Positions 8,878 through 15,899 of a stretch of DNA of 64,000 bases are shown one piece after another. Both the position numbers and the translations under genes were made by a program. The notes beneath the pieces are model-generated. The model worked only from the letters and a program-made list of their open reading frames with translations. It was not told the origin of the DNA and ran no database searches. This DNA comes from Variovorax sp. UMC13. Its GTDB lineage: Bacteria > Pseudomonadota > Gammaproteobacteria > Burkholderiales > Burkholderiaceae_C. Numbering within the stretch: position 1 is the stretch's first letter; each line of letters starts with the position of its first letter. The stretch is from the NCBI RefSeq assembly GCF_014170375.1, contig NZ_LZZW01000033.1, forward strand, positions 62,001 through 126,000, in the 5' to 3' direction.

Positions 8878-9081
8878 CATGGGCAGGCGGCGACGCGCAT
8901 CCGGGGCGGGCGCGCCGATGTGCGCAAGACGCGCTGCGTGGCCACGCCCGTCGCAGTACACCAGAGCCCGGTCGTCAAGGCCTTCTGCGAACGCTTGGTC
9001 AAAACGGGCAAGCGCAAGAAGGTCGCCCTTGTCGCGACCATGCGCACGCTGCTGACGACACGCAACGCCCTCGCAAGGTGA
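8878..9081 (+). mobile_element. IS110/IS1111-type transposase, C-terminal remnant
   Basis: The frame reads RIRGGRADVRKTR, then SPVVKAFCERLVKTGKRKKVALVA and MRTLLTTRNAL. This is the conserved end of IS110-family transposases (RRRIRGGRADVRK...NPVIKAFY.RL...GK.KKVAL.ACMRKLL). Just upstream the RRRR part sits in a different frame (ATGGGCAGGCGGCGACGC), so the remnant also carries a frameshift. The catalytic DEDD half and the element ends are missing. Confidence 0.65.
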
Positions 9082-9325
9082 TGCAACCGCTGGGACGATC
9101 CGACCCAGCCTGCTTGATTGCGAGGACGGTTGCTCAGAAGTCGGGGTGCAGTTGGAACAGAAGACCTGCAGCCGATGCACAACTTGCCATCCAGGAGACA
9201 CAGCGTCGGCATTGAAACGCCCACGTCGCCGACCCACGGCGTCGGGGCCATACGACACCGCAGCCGGCGCGGCGGACCTGACGGTCAACGGGCGGGGGAG
9301 CCCTCGCGCCGGACGGCCGGGAGGC
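9082..9325. other. Non-coding, no feature seen
   Basis: No family-matching frame lies between the IS remnant and the end of the oxidoreductase gene. It may contain the 3' untranslated region of the - strand operon. Confidence 0.3.
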
Positions 9326-10729
9326 CTACATCGTCCCCTTGACCTCTTCCCCATGCAACGGCATGCCGAGCGCACGGAGCTTCTCCTGCACCTTCGCGAC
9401 GTCGACCCGGCGCACGTTCACGCCCTGGTCGATCGCCACCGCCGCGGCCACGCCGGCAGCCTGACCCGTTGCCATGCAGGCCGGCATGTTGCGCGAGCGT
9501 GCGTGGGCATCGTGGTCGGCCGAGATGCAGCGGCCCGCCACCAGCATCTGCTCGACGCCGTTGGGCAGCAGCGTGCGGTAGGGAATCTCGTAGGGACGCA
9601 ATCCCTGGAAGTCGACGTCCGCGCCCTTCGGGTCGTGGATGTCCAGCGCGGAGGCGTCGGCTGCGATGCTGTCGTCGAAGTGCGTGCCCTCGATCGAGTC
9701 CTTGCCGCTGAGCGTGTATTCGCCAATGATGTGGCGCGTCTCGCGCACGCCCAGCACCGGCGCGATGGCCTCGATGCGAGCGTTCTCGAAGCCAGGGATG
9801 CTCTCGCGCAGGTAGCGCGCAACGCCCTCGATCTGGCGATAGCACTCCAGCACGGCATTCGTGAACTGCACCGGATCGAATACGTTCACGCCCGTCACGC
9901 GGGTTCCGTTCACGTACATCCGGCCGTCCGCGGTCTTCAGCGTGATGTTGTCGCGTTGCAGCTGGACGCCGGTCTTCTCCTGCCACTGGCGCAGCGACTG
10001 GTTGAAGCCGGTGAGCCACAGGCCGTAGTTCAGGCCCTCTACGGTCTTCGGAATGGCACGCGCGGGAACGTCCTCGGTCGTCGCCGCCCAGTCGGCCAGT
10101 CGCACCAGATCGACGCGGTCCATCGTGAAGTACATCGAGACCGGCTGCATCACCTCCGCCTCGCCCCCGGCGCCCATGACAAAGGGCGCGCCGGCGCGCA
10201 CCGCCATGTCGGCATCGGCCGAGCAATCGATCACCACCTTGCCGGCGATGAACTGGCGGCCGGTCTTGCTCTCCACAATCACACCCTTGACCGTGTCGCC
10301 CTCCATCACCGGGCTCGACACCACCGTCTCGAAGAGGATTTGCACACCGGCCTCCGCACACAGGCGGGTCAGCAGCATCTTCATCATCTCTGGGTCGCAG
10401 GGCGACGCGATCTTCACGCCGCCGGTCTTGACCACGGCCATGTAGTCGTCACCCGCGCCACCCACCGAGCGTGCGAGGTTCCATATTTCCAGCGGAAGTC
10501 CGCCGACCAGCGCGCCGGAAGGCTTGGTGTTCAGGCCCAGCGTGAGGTTGCCGCCGAGCGAGCCGAAGCGCTCGATCATGACCACGCGCTTGCCCTGCCG
10601 CGCGGCCGAGATGGCCGCGAAGGGGCCGGTGGTGCCGCCGCCGACGACGATCACGTCGGTCTCCATCAGCAGGGGGATCTCGCGTGCGGGTTCGGTGATG
10701 AAAGTCGTATGGGTGTTCATGCTGTTCAT
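9326..10729 (-). CDS. FAD-dependent oxidoreductase (FAD_oxidored family)
   Basis: The protein opens with the dinucleotide-binding fold TDVIVVGGGTTGPFAAISAARQGKRV followed by ERFGSLGGNLT, typical of the FAD_oxidored (PF12831) family. A second FAD contact is visible in VIDCSADADMAVRAGAPF, and the C-terminal GRCISADHDAHAR....PACMATGQAAG closes the fold. Start chosen at ATG 10729, which overlaps the stop of the upstream tctC-type gene as ATGA; a second ATG at 10720 is possible. The substrate is unknown. Co-transcription with a carboxylate receptor and a GntR regulator suggests it oxidises the imported compound or a derivative. Confidence 0.85.
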   Translation of the reverse strand: MNSMNTHTTFITEPAREIPLLMETDVIVVGGGTTGPFAAISAARQGKRVVMIERFGSLGGNLTLGLNTKPSGALVGGLPLEIWNLARSVGGAGDDYMAVVKTGGVKIASPCDPEMMKMLLTRLCAEAGVQILFETVVSSPVMEGDTVKGVIVESKTGRQFIAGKVVIDCSADADMAVRAGAPFVMGAGGEAEVMQPVSMYFTMDRVDLVRLADWAATTEDVPARAIPKTVEGLNYGLWLTGFNQSLRQWQEKTGVQLQRDNITLKTADGRMYVNGTRVTGVNVFDPVQFTNAVLECYRQIEGVARYLRESIPGFENARIEAIAPVLGVRETRHIIGEYTLSGKDSIEGTHFDDSIAADASALDIHDPKGADVDFQGLRPYEIPYRTLLPNGVEQMLVAGRCISADHDAHARSRNMPACMATGQAAGVAAAVAIDQGVNVRRVDVAKVQEKLRALGMPLHGEEVKGTM

Positions 10730-11685
10730 TCCAGTTCGATATGGGCCCGCTTGACGACCGGGCCCCACTTGTTGATCTCATCGGCCATGAAGCGGCCGAA
10801 CTCCTCGGGCGTGTCGGCCACCACCGTGGCCCCCATTCCGGCCAGCCGGTCCCTGATGTCGGGCGACTTCAGGACGGCGACCAGTTCCTTGTTGAGCCGA
10901 TCGACGATCAGCTGCGGCGTGCCCGCCGGCGCGAGCAGGCCGAACCACGCGGTGGCTTCGAAGTTGGGGTAGCCGGCCTCGGCCATCGTCGGCACGTCGG
11001 GCAGCGCGGCGGCGCGCGTCTTGCTCGTCACGGCCAGTGCCTGGAGCTTGCCGCTCTTGATGTGCGGGGCGACGGGCACGATGTTGTCGAACATGATGTC
11101 GACCGAGCCGCCCATCAGGTCGACGTGCGCCGGCGGGCTGCCCTTGTACGGCACATGCAGCATGTCGACGCCCGCGAGCGACTTGAAGAGCTCACCCGAC
11201 AGCTGGTGCGAGGTGCCCAGCCCCGACGACGCGAAAGTGACCTTGCCTGGCTCCTTCTTCGCCAGCGCGACCAGGCCCGCGACATCTTTGACCGGCAGGC
11301 TGGGGCGCGTGACCAGCACCAGCGGCGTCATGGTCATCAGCGTGACGGGCACGAAATCCTTGGCCGGATCGAAGGGCAGCTTGCGGTAGACATGCTTGCT
11401 GATCGGCAGCGCCGCCGTGGCGATGGTCAGCGTGTAGCCGTCGGGGGCCGATTTGGCTCCGATGTCGGTGCCGATGTTGCCGCCGGCGCCAGGACGGTTG
11501 TCGACCACCACCGGCTGGCCCAGCGCCTTGCCGAGACGCTCGCCGACCAGCCGCGTGATGGTGTCGGAGGCTTGGCCTCCCGGATAGGGAACGATGATCT
11601 TGATGGGCTTGCTGGGGTACTCATCGGCGTGTGCAGCCATGCACAACGCCCATGCGGCGGCCGCAGCGAGGGCAATTCGCTTCAT
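10726..11685 (-). CDS. tctC: TctC/Bug-type periplasmic substrate-binding protein
   Basis: A 319-residue protein with a signal peptide (MKRIALAAAAAWALCMAAHA, cleavage near residue 20), then the Bug signature YPSKPIKIIVPYPGGQASDTITR, RPGAGGNIG, DGYTLT, the middle TFASSGLGTSHQLSGELF and VPYKGSPPAHVDLMGG. It would capture a carboxylate in the periplasm and deliver it to a TctAB permease, plausibly the one encoded at 6660-8681. It lies downstream of the GntR gene with a 92-bp gap holding a GC hairpin (11708-11726), and overlaps the oxidoreductase by 4 bp. Confidence 0.92.
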   Translation of the reverse strand: MKRIALAAAAAWALCMAAHADEYPSKPIKIIVPYPGGQASDTITRLVGERLGKALGQPVVVDNRPGAGGNIGTDIGAKSAPDGYTLTIATAALPISKHVYRKLPFDPAKDFVPVTLMTMTPLVLVTRPSLPVKDVAGLVALAKKEPGKVTFASSGLGTSHQLSGELFKSLAGVDMLHVPYKGSPPAHVDLMGGSVDIMFDNIVPVAPHIKSGKLQALAVTSKTRAAALPDVPTMAEAGYPNFEATAWFGLLAPAGTPQLIVDRLNKELVAVLKSPDIRDRLAGMGATVVADTPEEFGRFMADEINKWGPVVKRAHIELE

Positions 11686-11707
11686 GGTTTTGTCTCCTAC
11701 ATTTTTC

Positions 11708-11726
11708 GGCCGCCATGCCGGCGGCC
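11708..11726. repeat. GC-rich hairpin between gntR and tctC
   Basis: GGCCGCC (11708-11714) and GGCGGCC (11720-11726) form a perfect 7-bp inverted repeat with a five-base loop. On the - strand it is followed by GAAAAAT rather than a T run, so it is not a classical intrinsic terminator. It lies upstream of the tctC ribosome-binding site and could stabilise or attenuate the downstream message. Confidence 0.35.
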
Positions 11727-11777
11727 CTCGTCAGGAACGGCAGCGTCCCTCGGGACGACCGCCTCGGAGTGGGCGGC

Positions 11778-12446
11778 TCAGGCCGCCTTCTGGTTGGCAA
11801 AGGCTGTGGGCACGTGGGCCCGCAGCGTGGTTTGATAGGACCTTCTGACGTGCTCCGCGGCCAGCGCCTGTGCACGCACCTCGTCGCGCGCCTTCACGGC
11901 CTCGAAGATGGCGCGGTGATCGCGTACCGCCGCAAGTCGGCGCACCGGGTCGGCCTGGGCCACCGTGCGCCGCGAGATCACGATCTGCGCATTGAGCGAA
12001 TCCAGCATCGTCTTGAGCCGCGAATTCTTGGCGGCCTTGATCAGGACGCTGTGGAAGTCATGGCCGAGCTGCACCCAGGTCGCGTCGTCGGTCTCGCACT
12101 CGTAACGAAGGCACAGACGCTCGAGCTCCGCAATCTCCTCCGAGGTCGCGCGCAACGCTGCGTACCGCGTGGCGCTCGCCTCCAGCACTTCACGCAGCTC
12201 GAAGAACTCGCGCAGGTCGTCCAGCGAACGGCGTGGCACGGCATAGCCGCGCGAGGGCAGCTCCTCGAGGTAGCCATCCCGCGTCAGTAATTTCATCGCC
12301 TCGCGGATCGGCGTGCGGCTCATGCCGAGCCGCTCCGCCAGATGGATCTCGTACAGCGCCTCTCCTTCCTGCAGCAGCCCCTGCACGATCTCCTCGCGCA
12401 ACTGGCTGTAGGCACGGGGCGTGAGGCCTGAGGTCTTGATCGTCAT
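11778..12446 (-). CDS. GntR family regulator, FCD (FadR) subfamily
   Basis: From ATG 12446 the protein has the N-terminal winged helix (YSQLREEIVQGLLQEGEALYE, then LAERLGMSRTPIREAMKLL, the GntR recognition element) and an all-helical FCD ligand domain from about residue 75. Within it ELREVLEASATRYAAL, DFHSVLIKAA and DHRAIFEAVKARD carry the family Asp/His metal-site pattern. Earlier start codons at 12512 lack support; the 12446 start places the gene 14 bases from a perfect palindrome. It heads the operon gntR-tctC-oxidoreductase and probably represses it, with the effector likely being the transported acid. Confidence 0.9.
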   Translation of the reverse strand: MTIKTSGLTPRAYSQLREEIVQGLLQEGEALYEIHLAERLGMSRTPIREAMKLLTRDGYLEELPSRGYAVPRRSLDDLREFFELREVLEASATRYAALRATSEEIAELERLCLRYECETDDATWVQLGHDFHSVLIKAAKNSRLKTMLDSLNAQIVISRRTVAQADPVRRLAAVRDHRAIFEAVKARDEVRAQALAAEHVRRSYQTTLRAHVPTAFANQKAA

Positions 12447-12459
12447 ACTCTGGATTCTC

Positions 12460-12471
12460 TGTGTATACACA
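12460..12471. promoter_or_regulatory. Perfect palindrome, likely GntR operator
   Basis: TGTGTATACACA is a perfect 12-bp palindrome immediately upstream of the gntR start. FCD-type GntR regulators commonly bind palindromes with a TGTATACA-like core, so an autoregulatory operator is the natural reading. No second copy was noticed near tctB. Confidence 0.65.
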
Positions 12472-12856
12472 ACGTCCACAGTGTGCAGCGCCGGGTCCTT
12501 TCCTGTCAACACAGGCTCGGGTTTGCACCAAGACTTTCGTGCGTCGACCGGCTAGGCCGGGCCGCGCTGTGCGTGCTGCGCATCAGGCCACCTGCGGTGT
12601 CCTGCCCCTTCGGGCTTCCATCGCTGACGCCTGCGGCCCGCGGCAGCGGGCCTGCGCGCTGCGCTTGCCGAGAAGGATGCGACGGGGGGGTGGGGCGGCT
12701 TGCTGTTCCCTTTACCGTAGCACTGCGTTCTCGCAGTCAAGGTCTGCGCGCACGCTGTGCGCTTGCGGCCTTCAGCCGTCTGACGAACCCTGACAGCTGC
12801 GCTGCGCCGTGCTGCTCACGGTCTCGGGCAATCCCGCCCGATCACCGGAGTTCACC
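12472..12856. other. Non-coding leader upstream of the radC-like gene
   Basis: About 385 bp with no convincing coding frame. It contains a stretch rich in CTGCG/GCGC words and a run of seven G at 12684-12690. It probably holds the gntR promoter on its left and the left edge of the decayed integrative element on its right; no attachment site or integrase gene was seen. Confidence 0.3.
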
Positions 12857-13387
12857 ATGTCTCAAGATCTTGTTTCGTCGCTGGCGTCTCTTTCATGCAC
12901 GACGTGCCCTGCCCTGCTGGTGCAGGACCTTGCCGGCCAGTACCGGCCCGCCAGCCCTGAGGAAGTGCTGCAGGCCGCACAAGGGCTGCTGCGTGCACGG
13001 CTGCGCGATGGCGACGCGCTGACATCGCCGGCGGACGTGCGGGCGTTTCTGGGGATGCGACTGGGTTCGCTGGCGCATGAAGTCTTTGCGGTGGTGCACC
13101 TGGATGCGCAGCACCGCGTGATCGACTACGTGGAGATGTTCCGCGGCACGCTGACGCAGACGTCGGTCTATCCACGCGAAGTGGTCAAGGAGGCCCTGGC
13201 ACGCAATGCGAGTGCCCTGCTGCTGGTGCACAACCATCCCAGCGGTTCGACGACACCCTCGAGGGCCGACGAGATCCTCACGCAGACCTTGCGCACCGCG
13301 CTCGCGCTGGTCGATGTCCGGGTGCTGGACCACCTGATCATCGGTGGCGACACCCTCACGTCGATGGCCGAGCAAGGGCTGCTGTAG
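12857..13387 (+). CDS. radC: RadC-like JAB-domain protein of integrative elements
   Basis: A 176-residue protein from ATG 12857 (GGAG 7 bases upstream). It carries the RadC/YeeS domain with VFAVVHLDAQHRVIDY, the JAMM-like metal site LLLVHNHPSGSTTPSRAD and LDHLIIGGD. The helix-hairpin-helix part of chromosomal RadC is absent, which is the form carried by mobile elements. Its neighbours (HTH gene, traF-type peptidase, DUF3363 relaxase) are in the order found in Tn4371-type integrative elements. Its role there is unknown; it is often called a DNA repair protein without direct evidence. Confidence 0.88.
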   Translation: MSQDLVSSLASLSCTTCPALLVQDLAGQYRPASPEEVLQAAQGLLRARLRDGDALTSPADVRAFLGMRLGSLAHEVFAVVHLDAQHRVIDYVEMFRGTLTQTSVYPREVVKEALARNASALLLVHNHPSGSTTPSRADEILTQTLRTALALVDVRVLDHLIIGGDTLTSMAEQGLL

Positions 13388-13788
13388 ACGTGCGGCATGA
13401 GATGCGAGCAGGCTCCGGGCCCCCGGGGCCCGCAGGGCCGTCGCGCGGCCTTCCCGGGACCATGGGGCCATCCCTGGCCCCTCTGGACGCCATCGAGCGG
13501 TGAGGATCTCGCGGCCATGCATTCAACTGAATGGCCAGCGCACCGACGCACCCAGCGCCAGCCCACCTCCTCTTTTTGCTAGTGGTGGTGGTGCATCTCA
13601 GGGGATACAAGCGAGGAACCGGACGCCAGCTTCGATGCATTGCGAGCTGACGCGACGTCGCCCGCCGAAGAATCGCCCTCTTCCCGGCCTGGCAAGCGAC
13701 GCCGCGCTGCGAATGCAGGCTGGCGCCGGCCTGCCGTCGGCTGCAGGTGCAGTCGACATGTTCGACAACCACGACTCAGGAGTCAGGC
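13388..13788. other. Non-coding spacer in the integrative-element remnant
   Basis: Around 400 bp without a supported gene. Frames on either strand are short or Pro/Arg/Ala-rich shadows. Confidence 0.3.
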
Positions 13789-14085
13789 ATGGCCATCGAA
13801 GACCGCTATCCGTACAGCTTGAATGCGCGACCGGCAACGCAGCCTCTGGCTGCGCCGGCCCTGGCAGCCGACACGGCGTTCATGAACACCCTGGAGGCGG
13901 GTGCCTTTCTGCGGCTGTCGCCGCGCACCCTGGAGAAGTTGCGGGTGAACGGCGGCGGACCGCGATTCCGCAAGCTCGGCGCACGCGTCGTCTACACCGT
14001 GGTCGACCTGCGCGCCTGGGCGGACACCCGCATCCTCGGCATGACCTCGGACCCGGGCAACCCCCAGCGCGCGAGCGTGCGCTGA
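13789..14085 (+). CDS. Helix-turn-helix DNA-binding protein of the element
   Basis: From ATG 13789, preceded by AGGAG at 7 bases, a 98-residue protein carries FMNTLEAGAFLRLSPRTLEKLRVNGGGPRFRKLG.RVVYTVVDLRAWAD. This is a MerR/AlpA-like (HTH_17) domain: two helices with L-R-L-S-x-R-T-L-E, then the GP-x-F-x-K-x-G wing. In Tn4371-type elements a protein of this kind precedes the replication genes. It may regulate element genes or act as an excisionase-like factor. Confidence 0.82.
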   Translation: MAIEDRYPYSLNARPATQPLAAPALAADTAFMNTLEAGAFLRLSPRTLEKLRVNGGGPRFRKLGARVVYTVVDLRAWADTRILGMTSDPGNPQRASVR

Positions 14086-14784
14086 ATCGCACGGGCGGCT
14101 GCACGCCATTCCGCCACCCCGGTCGCGCGCTGTCGCCACTTGCCGCTCGCTCTGCGCGGCCGAAGAGGTGCCTGGCGAATGGTTCGCGCTCTCGGTGAGC
14201 CGTCATTCCGATCGTTCACGCTGCCCCAGTGCTGGATGCGGATCGCCGGGCCCTTGCGGCGGCCATGGAATGCTCGAGTGGGCCGAAGCAGGCGCATTCG
14301 GGCGGCAGCCAGCGCGGCGTCTCGCAAGAGCTTACGCATTCGAGCGAGACGCTGCATCAAATCTCGCCGAGAGCGTTCGCCTTTCCCCTCGCCGCGGCGG
14401 CGGCGTCGGCTGTCCGGCAGGCCGGCGCCTGATCAACGACTGGAGCGCAAGTCATGCAGCCATATCGTTCACCCTCCGAGTTGCCAGCGCGGTCACGCCG
14501 CCTGACCCAACCCTGGTCTGACAGCCGGTCGGGGCCGACGCCATCTGGCGCAACACCGGCCTTCGGCTTGACCCGGCGTCCTCCCCTTCTGCTGTCGCCG
14601 TCCGCGTTTCCAGTCACAGCAGTGACATCCGCACGCTGCGCGATCGCGGCCATCGCGCAGCCACGCGGAAGCGCGGGTCCTCGCCAGTCGTCGGTCTTGG
14701 GAGTCGCGGCCTTGAAGCGATCGGCGAGCTCGGCGCGCTGTACGCCGGGCGGCATCGGAGCCACTCCATGACGAGGTCGCTGTG
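14086..14784. other. About 700 bp where rep/par genes would be expected; none recognised
   Basis: In Tn4371-type elements repA, parA and a DUF2840 gene lie between the HTH gene and traF. Here neither strand shows a ParA Walker motif, a RepA-like protein or a DUF2840 pattern. The stretch is therefore either a deletion scar or badly decayed sequence. Confidence 0.4.
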
Positions 14785-15306
14785 ATGAGAGCGCGAGGAT
14801 GGTTGCTATGGGCCAGTGTCGGCGTGATCGCGCTGTGCAGCACGCCCCTGCGCCACGGCCCGGCCCGGCTCGTGTACAACGCGACACCCAGCGTCGCGCC
14901 GGGCTGGTACCTGATCGAGGCACCCGAGCGCGCCGCCGCGCCGCGCGTCGGCGCCGTCGTGCTGGTGCGCCTTCCGTCCGAAGCCGCGCGACTTGCGGCG
15001 CAGCGCGGCTACCTGCCTGCGACGCTGCCTGTGCTCAAGCGCGTGGCCGCCGCGGCACCGCAGCTGGTCTGCACGGATGCGCACGGACTGCACATCGACG
15101 GCGTGCGCAAGACAAGTGTTCATGAGCGCGATGGCCAGGGCCGTGCGCTGCCCGCATGGCGCCAGTGCCGCCCCCTGATGGCCGACGAAATCTTCCTGCT
15201 GGGCGACGCGTATGCGACATCGTTTGACAGCCGGTACTTCGGGCCGGTGGATGCATCCCTGGTGGTCGGCGAGGCGCGCCCGTTGTGGACGTGGGGCATC
15301 CCATGA
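14785..15306 (+). CDS. traF: S26 family signal peptidase, conjugal TraF type
   Basis: A 173-residue protein with an N-terminal membrane helix (WLLWASVGVIALCS), then YNATPSVAPGWYLIE. Ser36 in this motif aligns with the nucleophile of TraF peptidases. LPVLKRVAA places the general-base Lys at residue 85, and LLGDAYATSFDSRYFGPV supplies the conserved C-terminal GD..SFDSRYFG block. In RP4 the homologue matures the pilin; here no trb or pilin genes are present. Start is ATG 14785, with GAGG about 8 bases upstream; GTG 14782 is an alternative. Confidence 0.9.
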   Translation: MRARGWLLWASVGVIALCSTPLRHGPARLVYNATPSVAPGWYLIEAPERAAAPRVGAVVLVRLPSEAARLAAQRGYLPATLPVLKRVAAAAPQLVCTDAHGLHIDGVRKTSVHERDGQGRALPAWRQCRPLMADEIFLLGDAYATSFDSRYFGPVDASLVVGEARPLWTWGIP

Positions 15307-15899
15307 AAAGCGATCTGCCCTTCATTGACGAGGCCGAAGAGCGGAAGGCTACCGTGACGATGGCACGCCGTGCCCGGTGTGGGCCAACCCTTCTCGTGCG
15401 TGCGATCGTCCTGTACTGGCGCCACGCCACGGCGTGCGCCGCGGGCGCGGCATGCAAGAGCGCGCGTTCGCTGCCGAGCGGCAGCAAAGCGGCCGGCATT
15501 GCGCCCATGAACGCGATCGCTCCTGCCTGCGCATCTGCGCAGATTCGCGGGGGCGGCACGCAGTTGAGGCCACGTGCGCGCGCACTCCCCTGTGGACTGT
15601 GTGCGCAGCAGCGCACCACATTCGCACGCAGAGACGCGGACGCCGGACCCGTTCGTCCTGCGTGTCATGCGGCGCGCGAAACGCGACTTGGCAGCGCCGC
15701 GCTTCCCGCGAGCGGGGACAGGGACGAAGGTCGAGGTTCGCAGCTGGTATGGAGAAAATGGGAGAGAGGGCAAGATAAAAGCACCGGCACGTCCTGGGCG
15801 CAGGACCGCATGCAGCCTTGCTTGAAGACGGCACGCCACGGGATGGGTACAGCGCCGTCGCCGTGCCGTGCGCAGCAGCGCCGGGAGCCGCGGCCATGA
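15303..15899 (+). other. Doubtful frame between traF and the relaxase
   Basis: An ATG overlaps the traF stop as ATGA and opens a frame to 15899, beginning MKSDLPFIDEAEERKATVTM. The overlap is typical of a translated neighbour, but the rest is Ala/Arg/Cys-rich with no recognisable motif and runs into the relaxase start. The segment also holds the inverted repeat GCTGCC-GAGC-GGCAGC at 15470-15485. It may be a decayed small gene plus the leader, possibly including oriT. Confidence 0.25.

Noticed and set aside
15470..15485. Inverted repeat as the oriT of the relaxase
   Set aside because: The position is suitable, but the repeat is short, GC-rich inverted repeats are common here, and no nick-site consensus could be recognised.
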